NCBI GenBank assembly: GCA_943372645.1
Contig: CALRZN010000003.1
Coordinates: 1-64,000, forward strand
Origin: VBWE01 sp943372645
Lineage (GTDB): Bacteria > Bacteroidota > Bacteroidia > Palsa-965
DNA length: 64,000 bases
Direction of reading: 5' to 3'
The notes beneath the pieces were generated by a model. It saw nothing but the letters and a program-made list of their open reading frames with translations. It had not been told where the DNA came from and did no database searches. A program made the translations under genes and the position numbers. The first letter of the stretch is position 1. Every line of letters starts with the position of its first letter. This document shows, in pieces, positions 31,816 through 40,696 of the stretch.

Positions 31816-34584
31816 ATGAAAAAAAGCCTGTTGACCGTAGTGCTGTTGCTGCTTGCCGGCATGCACCTCTTTGCCCAGCAGATGATCACCGGTTATGTGC
31901 GTGATTCAGAAAACGGGGAAGGCATTCTCGGGGCCAACGTACGTACCAGCGACAACAAGTATTTTACCGCCACCAATATTGACGGTTATTACCAGCTGAA
32001 AGTGCCCGACGGGAGTTACACGGTAACTGCATCGTATGTGGGTTACAAAACACTGAGTGCAAAAGCAACGGTTGCCGGCAAAAACATCAAGCTCGATTTC
32101 CCGCTGAAGTCAAACATCCTGAATGAAGTAGAAATTACGGCCGATGTGGCCATTGACCGTACCACGCCGGTTGCGTTTTCCAACATCGGTGAACTGAAAC
32201 TGAAAGAAGAATCATCGGCCCGCGACATGACCATGATGATTAACGCAACGCCGGGAGCTTACGCAACCGAGCAGGGCGGGGGCAGCGGCGACTCACGCGT
32301 AAACCTGCGCGGCTTCGACCAACGCAACATTGCGGTGATGGTTGACGGTGTGCCGGTAAACGATATGGAAAACGGCTGGGTGTATTGGAGCAACTGGGAC
32401 GGACTGAGCGAGGTAACCCGCAACATGCAGGTGCAGCGCGGCCTCGGGGCTTCCAAACTGGCCCTGCCTTCGGTGGGTGGTACCATCAACATCATTACCC
32501 GCGGCCTGGATCAGAAACAGAGTTTTGTTATTAAAAAAGAAGTCGGCAGTAATTTCCACGACCGCACCTCGTTCGGATTCAACTCGGGCGTTATCGGCAA
32601 AGGCTGGGGCGTTACACTGGCCGGTTCGCGCAAAACCGGCGACGGCTGGGTGGACCAGTGCTGGACTGATGCCTGGTCGTATTTTTTCAAAATTCAAAAG
32701 CGCTTTGATAAACATACGTTTTCGTTTGGTGCCAACGGTGCACCGCAGTCGCACGGGCAGCGTATTGATTACCTGCCCATCGGTATTTACAGCGAATCGT
32801 ATGCAAAAAAACTCGGCATTGATGTGGATTCACTTTACGGCGCAAACAACGGGTACACCACGCTCACGCAGCGCGACCGCGGCCTGCAGTACAATCCGCA
32901 CTGGGGCTACCTGAATACCGGCAACGGAACAGGAACAATTAATGAACGCGTAAACTATTACCACAAACCACAACTTACGCTGCAGCATTTCTGGAATGCC
33001 AGTGAAAAATTTTACCTCTCAACCGTTGCGTATGCATCGTTCGGAACCGGTGGCGGTGCACGTCTCAATTCGAGCATTGCACGTGATACTACCGACGGAC
33101 AATACCTGTACACATCCTACTACAATACGAATTCTACATTTTATGACGGACTGTACAGCACCACCGAAACCAAAGCCACGCGATACCTGCAGGCCAGCGT
33201 AAACAATCACAAGTGGGTGGGCGTTTTGTCAACCGCCAGCTGGACACCCATCCGCCACCTCAGTTTCCTGTTTGGCCTCGATGCACGTTATTACAAGGGC
33301 GAACATTACCGTTCGGTTTACAACCTGCTGGGTGGTGATTACATGATCAACTCCAGCGACCAGAACCAGCCGTTCGGTATCGGTAACCTGGCGTATTCGA
33401 TGAAACGGCAGAATGATAAAATCACGTATTACAACGACGCCTATGTGCGCTGGGGTGGTGCATTTCTGCAAACGGAATACAAGTCGGAACTGTGGAGCGC
33501 ATTTCTTACCATTACCGGTTCCGAAACCGGTTACCGCCGCCTCGATTATTTCCGCAACAAAGACCTTGTACTTGCTGATACCACGCTGGTGGAAGCAGTA
33601 GGGTATGGTGATACAGTGATTTATAATGGAACAACTTACACCAACACTTCGGCAGAAGCCCGTTACACCGAAACACGCGAGTCATGGATTCCCGGTTTTA
33701 CTGTGAAAGGCGGTTTTAACTACAACGTTACCGAACATCAGAATGCATTTATCAATGCCGGTTACATGAACATGGCGCCGCGTTTTAATAACGTGTTTGA
33801 TAACAACAACCGCGAGTTCCTCGAAATCAAAAACCAGTTTGTGAAAGCAGTGGAAGTCGGCTACGGTGTGCGTTTCAAAAAGATGGCTGTAAATGTAAAT
33901 GCGTATTACACCTCGTGGGAAAACAAACCGCCTGATTTTGCACCTACGGTAAATATTGCCGGTGATATTTTTTCATACAACATCAACGGCATGAATGCGC
34001 TGCACAAAGGTGTGGAGCTGGATTTCACCTGGAGGCCGTATAACAAGTTGCAGGTGGAAGGTCTTGCTTCGTTTGGCGACTGGACGTACCAGTCGAAACA
34101 AAAAGTGTTTATCTACGACCAGAACGAAACGCTGGTAGATTCCGTTGACTTCAGCGCGGTGGGTGTGCACGTAGGTGATGCCGCACAAACACAGCTCGGG
34201 CTTACCGTGCGTTACGAACCTATCAAAGATTTTTACGTGAAGGCGCGTTACACGTTCTTCTCGCGTTATTATTCCGATTTCGATCCGCTGTCGCTGGTGG
34301 TTACTTACAATGCACAGGGCGATACGCTGAGCAATAACCAGGACCGTGAATCGTGGCAGTTGCCGGCTTACGGTCTGCTCGATTTCTTTACCGGTTACGA
34401 TTTTAAAACGGCAAGTGTGGGCGGGCGCGAACTGCGCTGCGGCATCAATGCAACCATCAATAACGTACTGAATACTGTTTATGTAAGTGATGCACAGAAC
34501 GGGGCGTATTTCGATGCCTCCAGCGCATTGGTTTATATGGGCATGGGCCGCCGCTTTACGGTGGGGATACGATTCAGTTTCTGA
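31816..34584 (+). CDS. TonB-dependent outer-membrane receptor
   Basis: A 922-aa outer-membrane transporter. The ATG at 31816 begins a signal peptide (MKKSLLTVVLLLLAGMHLFAQ); an earlier ATG lies inside the terminator hairpin. A carboxypeptidase-regulatory-like domain occupies ~22-100 (I-T-G-Y-V-R-D-S-E-N-G-E-G-I-L-G-A-N). A plug domain at ~115-230 holds V-N-L-R-G-F-D-Q-R-N-I-A-V-M-V-D-G-V-P. The rest is a 22-stranded barrel ending in an aromatic residue (G-I-R-F-S-F). There is no SusD partner. Flanked by a lamin-tail protein and a secreted endonuclease, it may import nucleic acid breakdown products, phosphate or a metal. Confidence 0.92.
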   Translation: MKKSLLTVVLLLLAGMHLFAQQMITGYVRDSENGEGILGANVRTSDNKYFTATNIDGYYQLKVPDGSYTVTASYVGYKTLSAKATVAGKNIKLDFPLKSNILNEVEITADVAIDRTTPVAFSNIGELKLKEESSARDMTMMINATPGAYATEQGGGSGDSRVNLRGFDQRNIAVMVDGVPVNDMENGWVYWSNWDGLSEVTRNMQVQRGLGASKLALPSVGGTINIITRGLDQKQSFVIKKEVGSNFHDRTSFGFNSGVIGKGWGVTLAGSRKTGDGWVDQCWTDAWSYFFKIQKRFDKHTFSFGANGAPQSHGQRIDYLPIGIYSESYAKKLGIDVDSLYGANNGYTTLTQRDRGLQYNPHWGYLNTGNGTGTINERVNYYHKPQLTLQHFWNASEKFYLSTVAYASFGTGGGARLNSSIARDTTDGQYLYTSYYNTNSTFYDGLYSTTETKATRYLQASVNNHKWVGVLSTASWTPIRHLSFLFGLDARYYKGEHYRSVYNLLGGDYMINSSDQNQPFGIGNLAYSMKRQNDKITYYNDAYVRWGGAFLQTEYKSELWSAFLTITGSETGYRRLDYFRNKDLVLADTTLVEAVGYGDTVIYNGTTYTNTSAEARYTETRESWIPGFTVKGGFNYNVTEHQNAFINAGYMNMAPRFNNVFDNNNREFLEIKNQFVKAVEVGYGVRFKKMAVNVNAYYTSWENKPPDFAPTVNIAGDIFSYNINGMNALHKGVELDFTWRPYNKLQVEGLASFGDWTYQSKQKVFIYDQNETLVDSVDFSAVGVHVGDAAQTQLGLTVRYEPIKDFYVKARYTFFSRYYSDFDPLSLVVTYNAQGDTLSNNQDRESWQLPAYGLLDFFTGYDFKTASVGGRELRCGINATINNVLNTVYVSDAQNGAYFDASSALVYMGMGRRFTVGIRFSF

Positions 34585-34626
34585 TAACGAACACAACTTT
34601 ACACTTAAACATAGATCAATACCAAA

Positions 34627-36822
34627 ATGAAAAAAATTCTCGCAGTTTTACTCACCTCGATATCGGTGCTGCACCTGTCTGCACAGACCGCGCTGCCCAC
34701 ATCGTGGAGTTTCACCACCACCAGTTTTCCGTTCGGCTGGACCGCTTCGGGAAACACGTATTACAGCGGCTCGGGCAATACGCCTCCTGCGTGTAAGTTT
34801 GACAATACCGGCGACTGGGTTCAGATTTATTACTCCGGTTCCGCTGGTCCGCTTTCGTATTACATTACTGGCAACAGTTTCTCCGGCGGCACGTTTGAAG
34901 TACAGGAATCGGTAAACGGTACCACCTGGACCGTGCTCCACACCTGGGATGCAACCAACCTGCCTTCTACCACTTACAGTCAGTTTACCGACCAGCCCAA
35001 CGCAGCCAGCCGTTATGTTCGTTTTTATTACACGAACAAAGTAAGCGGCAACGTGGGCCTCGACGATGTAAACCTGGCCGCACCGCCCGCCGGTCCGCAG
35101 CAGGAAATCAATGTGCAGCAGACCAGCAACACCATTGTAACCGGTGGCACCATCTATGTGCAGTCGCCGGTGAGCACCAACACGCCGTTTGCGCTCAACA
35201 TCCAGAACCTGGGTACAGCCAACACACTGAACATTTCTTCGGTAACCGTTTCCGGCCCCAATGCGTCTGACTTTAACATTCCTTCGTCGCCCACCACTGT
35301 TGCGGCTAACGGAACAGCAGCGCTCAACGTTGATTTTACACCCGCAGCAACCGGCACACGCAACGCCATCATCACCATCAACAGCGATGATGCCGACGAA
35401 CCGGCTTACGTTATTAACGTGTATGGCATTGGCGGATCGTATGCAACCGAACCGACCGCACAGGCCACCAACTTCCAGTTTACCAACGTGCGTTCGTATC
35501 GTTTCGTAGGTGCGTTCACAGCAGCTTCGCCGCAGCCCGAAGGATACATTGTACTGCGTCATGACGGCAGCCCGGTAACCGATATCCCGGTTGACGGAAC
35601 AGGATACACCCGCGGCGATCAGATCGGTTCGAGCAAAGTGGTGTTCAGCGGAAACGCGACTTCATTTGCACCGATCAATATTGTTGCAAACAGCACGTAC
35701 CATTTTGCCGTATTCAGCTACAACGGTCCTTCGCAGTACCGCAATTACCTTACTGCAAGCCCGCTGAACGGAAACGTAACCACCACCGGTTCCATGCAGC
35801 CGGGCAACTACTACAACGCCATCAATCCGGCGGCCAGCACCTTCCCGGCCGACCTGCAGACACTCACCAATCCGCACACCGATAACTTTTACAGCAACTA
35901 CGGTCCGCGTATGGTGAGCCTGTTCTGGGCACGTGATACCACGGGCGATCAGCGCGCGCTGACCTGTGTGTATTCCGGAAACATCGAAGTTTTTACCGAA
36001 CCGTTTGCATGGGTAAACTACAGCCGCGAGCACTCGTACTGCTTCAGCTGGATGCCGTCGAATCCGAACCAGAACACACCGGAATACAGCGACTATTTTA
36101 ACCTGATGCCGGTTGACCAGAACAACGCCAACGTCATCCGCAGCAACTACCCGCTGGGCGAAGTGGTAACTGCATCGTACACGTTTATGGGTTGCAAATT
36201 CGGTGTAAACGCACAGGGCCAGGGCGTGTTTGAACCGCGTGATGAACAAAAAGGCGACGCTGCCCGCGCGATTTTTTACATGGCAACAACGTACAATACC
36301 AACACCGCCGACTGGTCGTTCCCGAATCCGATCAGCACCAGCATTCCGTACGGCCAGGATCAGAACATCCTGAAAGCATGGAACTACATCGATCCGCCGG
36401 ATGCACGCGAAATTGCACGCAACGATTTTATTGATTCGCTGCAGGGCAACCGCAACCCGTTTATCGACAGCATCCAGTATGCCTGTTACATTGATTTCAC
36501 CACCATGAACCACATCAGCGGTCCGCCGGTGCCATGTAACACCATCGGTGTAAAAGAAAATACACTTTACAAAACCGAACTCAGCGTATGGCCGAACCCG
36601 TCAGCGGGCAACGGCACGGTGTATTACAAAACCGAACGCAACGAAAACATCACCATCACCGTGCGTGACCTTACCGGCCGCGAAGTGTATGTGAACAAAA
36701 CCAACGCACATGCCGGCAACAACGCCTACATCATGGAGCTGGGCGATCTTGCAAAAGGAACGTACTCCGTAAGTGTAAGCAGCGATGTGCAGATTATCAC
36801 TTCGAAACTGGTGATGCAGTAA
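34627..36822 (+). CDS. Secreted endonuclease I (EndA/NucM family) with T9SS sorting domain
   Basis: A 731-aa exported nuclease. After the signal peptide comes a beta-sandwich (to ~155), then a choice-of-anchor D/Hydin-like Ig domain (~160-275). A further beta domain leads to the endonuclease I domain at ~390-640. The His-Me finger catalytic segment R-E-H is at 467-469, followed by N-L-M-P-V-D-Q-N-N-A-N and R-S-N-Y-P-L-G-E. A type A T9SS domain (V-W-P-N-P-S-A-G) closes the protein. EndA/NucM enzymes degrade DNA and RNA non-specifically outside the cell. It lies 42 bp after the TonB receptor and ends at a convergent terminator, so the two are probably co-transcribed. Confidence 0.92.
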   Translation: MKKILAVLLTSISVLHLSAQTALPTSWSFTTTSFPFGWTASGNTYYSGSGNTPPACKFDNTGDWVQIYYSGSAGPLSYYITGNSFSGGTFEVQESVNGTTWTVLHTWDATNLPSTTYSQFTDQPNAASRYVRFYYTNKVSGNVGLDDVNLAAPPAGPQQEINVQQTSNTIVTGGTIYVQSPVSTNTPFALNIQNLGTANTLNISSVTVSGPNASDFNIPSSPTTVAANGTAALNVDFTPAATGTRNAIITINSDDADEPAYVINVYGIGGSYATEPTAQATNFQFTNVRSYRFVGAFTAASPQPEGYIVLRHDGSPVTDIPVDGTGYTRGDQIGSSKVVFSGNATSFAPINIVANSTYHFAVFSYNGPSQYRNYLTASPLNGNVTTTGSMQPGNYYNAINPAASTFPADLQTLTNPHTDNFYSNYGPRMVSLFWARDTTGDQRALTCVYSGNIEVFTEPFAWVNYSREHSYCFSWMPSNPNQNTPEYSDYFNLMPVDQNNANVIRSNYPLGEVVTASYTFMGCKFGVNAQGQGVFEPRDEQKGDAARAIFYMATTYNTNTADWSFPNPISTSIPYGQDQNILKAWNYIDPPDAREIARNDFIDSLQGNRNPFIDSIQYACYIDFTTMNHISGPPVPCNTIGVKENTLYKTELSVWPNPSAGNGTVYYKTERNENITITVRDLTGREVYVNKTNAHAGNNAYIMELGDLAKGTYSVSVSSDVQIITSKLVMQ

Positions 36823-36844
36823 ACGGATTTTAAAACACATTCAT

Positions 36845-36877
36845 AAATCCCCTGTACAAACCCGTACAGGGGATTTT
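36845..36877. terminator. Bidirectional intrinsic terminator
   Basis: Stem AAATCCCCTGTAC with GTACAGGGGATTTT between convergent genes; T-run on the plus strand, A-run on the other side. Confidence 0.85.
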
Positions 36878-38354
36878 ATTTTTTACCCGCTTTGCGCATG
36901 AGCCAGCCGCGGAAGTCGAAATAGTATTCAACGGTTTTTTCCATCGGTTTTGCATCAAACAGCTTGCTCATGTCTGTATGCAGGCGCAGAAACGATTTCC
37001 GTATTTCTGTTTGCGTACCCAGTTTACCGGCTTTGCGGATGAATTTCAGGATCAGCGTTTCGGTTTCGTAGTTCCGTTCGTTTTTGAGCAGGATGCGGTA
37101 GGTGGCCCGCAGCGCGTATTCGAGTCCTTCCTGGTTTTCCCGTTCAAAATAAATGATGATGCTGAGGATGCGTGCAAACACCAGTTCTTCCACCTCCACA
37201 TCGGCCAGCGCAATCACCTGGTTCACATACCGCAGTGCTGTGCGCAGGTCGCCGAGCCCGAAATGCCCCACGGCCACGGCATAGAGGATATTGATCAGCC
37301 CTTTTTTCGAAATGCGGTTTCGCAGCGTGGCAAACCGTTTATCCGTTGTAAATGCGCGTAATGCATCAGCCGGTTTGTCGTTCAGGTTGTAAAACGAAAT
37401 TTCAGCGTGCAATGCCGTTTCATAAATGAGCACTTCCACTTGGCTCATTTTGGGCGAAATCAGTTTTTTGTATTCATCGAGGTATTTCCGGAAATCCGTA
37501 AAGTGTTTGTTGCGCAGGCAGAGCTGCAGGTAGTGGCCGATTTCTACGTAGTAGGTTTTTTCCGATTTGGACACATTGTATTGTTCCAGTTTCTCCACAA
37601 GGTCTTTGCGGATAAAATGAAATGCTTTCGGAATATTGCCGGTTGCATTGTAATAATCGCTCATGGCCTGGTTGTACATGCCCAGCGCAATGCGGGAACG
37701 GATGTGTTTTTCATTCCAATTCATCATCGGCCGGATGTTGCGGTCGAGGATATTTTTTTCTTCCGGCGTGCGTGCGTAGTTTTTATTGCGCAGGAATAGC
37801 TTCTGGTTATAAAGGATATCACCAGCCTGCGAGTAGTTCTCAATGATTTTCAGTACCTCGCGGCGTTCGCGGGCCAGCGGTATGGTGGGGTTGTACGAAA
37901 CCGTTGTTTTGGAAAACAGCACGGCAATAATTTCTTCGGTGATGATGTAATACAGCCGCATGTAAAGCCCGTTCGTGTACGCAAACTGTTTGCAGCGCTG
38001 CAGCAGTTCAGCCGCATCGGCATAAAGCGCTTTCTGGCGCAGGATTTTGTACGTCTCCAGCTGGTCGTTCAGTTCCGATTCATAATCCTTGTAGGAACTG
38101 TATGCCTTCAGCGCCGCAATTACCTGCCCATAGAGGTACGTTTTTGTCATGGAAAAATTCGACGTACCGGGTGCACTGCCGAACCGCTGCTGCAACACTT
38201 TTTCATTCCAGGTGTGCTGCCGGTCAATGGCATCGAACAGGCGGATGTAAGCCTTGTCTTTTTTACCGTGCAGCCCGGCAAACAATTTAAAATACCGTTT
38301 TTCGGCCGGGGTAAGGCTTTTTATGAGGTTAAAAACAGCGGCGTTACTGCTCAT
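36876..38354 (-). CDS. Helical-repeat cytoplasmic protein of unknown function
   Basis: 492 residues with no signal peptide or membrane segment. The sequence is a long run of amphipathic helices, likely TPR-like (for example A-V-G-H-F-G-L-G-D-L-R-T-A-L-R-Y-V-N). The N-terminus (L-I-K-S-L-T-P-A-E-K-R-Y-F-K-L) and the C-terminal Y-Y-F-D-F-R-G-W are distinctive. I believe proteins of this pattern are common in Bacteroidota, but no function is known to me. It has its own -7 box at 38393-38400. Confidence 0.78.
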   Translation of the reverse strand: MSSNAAVFNLIKSLTPAEKRYFKLFAGLHGKKDKAYIRLFDAIDRQHTWNEKVLQQRFGSAPGTSNFSMTKTYLYGQVIAALKAYSSYKDYESELNDQLETYKILRQKALYADAAELLQRCKQFAYTNGLYMRLYYIITEEIIAVLFSKTTVSYNPTIPLARERREVLKIIENYSQAGDILYNQKLFLRNKNYARTPEEKNILDRNIRPMMNWNEKHIRSRIALGMYNQAMSDYYNATGNIPKAFHFIRKDLVEKLEQYNVSKSEKTYYVEIGHYLQLCLRNKHFTDFRKYLDEYKKLISPKMSQVEVLIYETALHAEISFYNLNDKPADALRAFTTDKRFATLRNRISKKGLINILYAVAVGHFGLGDLRTALRYVNQVIALADVEVEELVFARILSIIIYFERENQEGLEYALRATYRILLKNERNYETETLILKFIRKAGKLGTQTEIRKSFLRLHTDMSKLFDAKPMEKTVEYYFDFRGWLMRKAGKK

Positions 38355-38392
38355 CAGGAATTTATTTTAAGATTAAATAAAGTATTGGAAAA

Positions 38393-38400
38393 CAAATATA
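38393..38400 (-). promoter_or_regulatory. Candidate -7 box TATATTTG
   Basis: A perfect minus-strand match in an AT-rich intergenic stretch, 38 nt upstream of the ATG at 38354. Confidence 0.45.
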
Positions 38401-38501
38401 TAAGATAAATACAGATCATTCAGAAAACTGAATTAAAAGCCTTGTTTAGCTTGTTCCCTTTGCGGGGTTGCCCGTACTTCGCAGCAGTAAAAACAAAACC
38501 A

Positions 38502-39251
38502 ATGAACAGAAACAGGTCTACATGGCGCAGGATGTCCGCACTTTTTTTAACGGGATTTCTGTGCATAAACAGCTTATCCGCACAGGAGGAAAAAACGCCG
38601 CGTTTTACCATCGGGGCAGAAGCGGGAACAACGTTTTGCCGCATTTACACCACCGTTGCATCCGCACAGGTAGTGGCCAATGTGCCCGATGAAACCCAGA
38701 AAGCTGCGCCCGGTTTTTATGGCGGACTGGTTGCCGCATACCGGATGAACGATAAACTGGATTTGTGTACCGGAATCAGTTTTGCCGGAAACCGGTATCG
38801 TTACACGCAGCCCGATGGTTTTTATATGCAGGCCGACAGTTCATTCACCGCCATGCACACCGAAGCCCGCGAAGCGATGTACGGCCTGCTGCTGCCGCTG
38901 GATGTGCGTTACCGTTTTCGTGCAGTACCGGCATCGTGGTTTGTGCAGGCGGGCGGTGCGGCCGGATTTTACGCGGGCAGCAAAAAACAATTTTCATATT
39001 ATGCCGATACCGGTGAAACGTTGCTCGGCAGCCAGGAAATCAAAGGCCGGTTTACCGCATTTAACAGCTGGCCGTTTTACCTGCGTTTCGGAACCGGTTA
39101 TACAAGGCCGCTCGGAAAATCAATGCAGGTCACGCTGCTGCTGAACGGCCATTTTGCGTTGCGCAACATCCTTTCCGATGAAGTGGCATTTAATGCCAAT
39201 CATAAAATCCATTTCCTGCAGGTTGGATTACAACTGACTTATAACCGATAA
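38502..39251 (+). CDS. Outer-membrane beta-barrel protein
   Basis: 249 aa from the ATG at 38502. This start brings the signal peptide (S-A-L-F-L-T-G-F-L-C-I-N-S-L-S-A-Q) near the N-terminus; the track-length frame adds 20 poor residues. The mature part is a porin-family/OmpA-like small barrel (F-T-I-G-A-E-A-G-T-T-F, alternating strands, last strand L-Q-V-G-L-Q-L-T-Y-N-R). It leads a four-gene operon with gaps of 4, 16 and -8 bp, followed by a lipoprotein and two T9SS proteins. Confidence 0.78.
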   Translation: MNRNRSTWRRMSALFLTGFLCINSLSAQEEKTPRFTIGAEAGTTFCRIYTTVASAQVVANVPDETQKAAPGFYGGLVAAYRMNDKLDLCTGISFAGNRYRYTQPDGFYMQADSSFTAMHTEAREAMYGLLLPLDVRYRFRAVPASWFVQAGGAAGFYAGSKKQFSYYADTGETLLGSQEIKGRFTAFNSWPFYLRFGTGYTRPLGKSMQVTLLLNGHFALRNILSDEVAFNANHKIHFLQVGLQLTYNR

Positions 39252-39255
39252 CGCC

Positions 39256-40680
39256 ATGCGAACAAAACACGTTTTATTCCTGCTGCCTGTTGTGGCAACA
39301 CTGCTGTTTGCCCGCTGCGCCAAAAAGATTGATGCGCAGGTATTGATCCAGGAAGAGTTGCTGAAACCGTATTACGAAGGCAAGGCCTGGCGCCTGCTCA
39401 CGTTCCGGAATACGAAAACCATGCACTGCAAATTATTCCATTGGGAAACGCCGATGGCGACGGAATTTGATAATAATGCCGGTGGTTTTGATGTACAGCT
39501 GCGCCTGCTTTATGCACCGGCAGATTACAAAGAAGTGTATGATCAGCACGAGGGCAGTCCCACGTACCTTTATGCCCGCCACATTGATGCCAATACATCG
39601 AACTGCGATAACGACGACTGGGCAACGAATGACAATACACCGGTCCCGGTTTACGATGTGCGCAATGAACCGGAAGCTGTCAGCGATCACCATTTTCTTT
39701 CGTTGTATGTGCCGAACCAGATGCATCAGCGGAAGGTTGACTGGAACGATCAGCTGATTTCTGATTCCACTTATTTTTACCTGGAAGAGCTGCTCTTTAT
39801 TCCCGGCGGGCAGTTTGAAAAATACATCTACGACGATTCGATGGATGTGGTGAACTGTACACCGATAAAAATTACGGGCAACTGGATTTTTAATACGCCT
39901 TTTGCAACCGAAAGCGGGAGCAGTTATGCCAGCGAAATACTGCTGACGTACATCACAACAACCGGTGTAAATGCAGAAGCCGGCCGGTATATGGTCTCCA
40001 TACTGACGAACAATGAAATAGAAATTAAAAAAAGTGAAGGAACGGAAACCAAACGCACCATCGGCAGTTTTTCGCTGCTTTCGTTTTTTGCAGATGCGAT
40101 TATCGGGTACAGCGGGGGGAATCTCTCCAAATCCCGCGACGGGCGTGTGGTTTATGAAGGAACCAATTTCTGCGGACTGGCCAATGATCCGGATTCGGAT
40201 GATATACTTGTGCTGAAAGACGAGCTGGTTTTGCACAAATCGCTTGCAACAGAATACGCAACGCTCTATGTAAAAACAAGCCGTGTTTGCGGAACGCCTG
40301 TGCTTCCCCCGCCGGTCAACTGCCCGGAATTTTGCAATCAATACACGCCCTGCGGAAACCGTACATCGTATTTAACCGATCCCGATGGCTTGCAGGTGGG
40401 AAGTTCGTTTGTTTCTGCCTGTACCGTTTCTGCAGACAGTACGTTGTTAACGGTTTCCAATTTCGCAAACCTCGGCGGATCGCTGCAGATTCCGCTGAGT
40501 TCGTATTTCTGGGGCATGTGCCACGATTATGTCGGATTCAGTACAACAGTAAACGGGCACACCGTAGATTATGAAAACATCGTAACCCAGGCCCTGAATC
40601 CGTTAACGAATAACAGCACCTGCATTAAAATTGAAGCAGTGATTGACGGCAATTCCCGGAAAATTTACATGAACTATTGA
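39256..40680 (+). CDS. Large lipoprotein of unknown function
   Basis: 474 residues with a lipoprotein signal (L-L-F-A-R-C, lipid Cys at residue 21). The mature protein is beta-rich with a central cysteine cluster (C-P-E-F-C-N-Q-Y-T-P-C near 356-366) and no recognised domain. It begins 4 bp after the barrel gene and ends 16 bp before the glycosidase-like gene, so it is translationally close-packed with both. An outer-membrane lipoprotein next to a barrel could form a surface complex. Confidence 0.72.
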   Translation: MRTKHVLFLLPVVATLLFARCAKKIDAQVLIQEELLKPYYEGKAWRLLTFRNTKTMHCKLFHWETPMATEFDNNAGGFDVQLRLLYAPADYKEVYDQHEGSPTYLYARHIDANTSNCDNDDWATNDNTPVPVYDVRNEPEAVSDHHFLSLYVPNQMHQRKVDWNDQLISDSTYFYLEELLFIPGGQFEKYIYDDSMDVVNCTPIKITGNWIFNTPFATESGSSYASEILLTYITTTGVNAEAGRYMVSILTNNEIEIKKSEGTETKRTIGSFSLLSFFADAIIGYSGGNLSKSRDGRVVYEGTNFCGLANDPDSDDILVLKDELVLHKSLATEYATLYVKTSRVCGTPVLPPPVNCPEFCNQYTPCGNRTSYLTDPDGLQVGSSFVSACTVSADSTLLTVSNFANLGGSLQIPLSSYFWGMCHDYVGFSTTVNGHTVDYENIVTQALNPLTNNSTCIKIEAVIDGNSRKIYMNY

Positions 40681-40696
40681 TCCAGCACATCGCACC

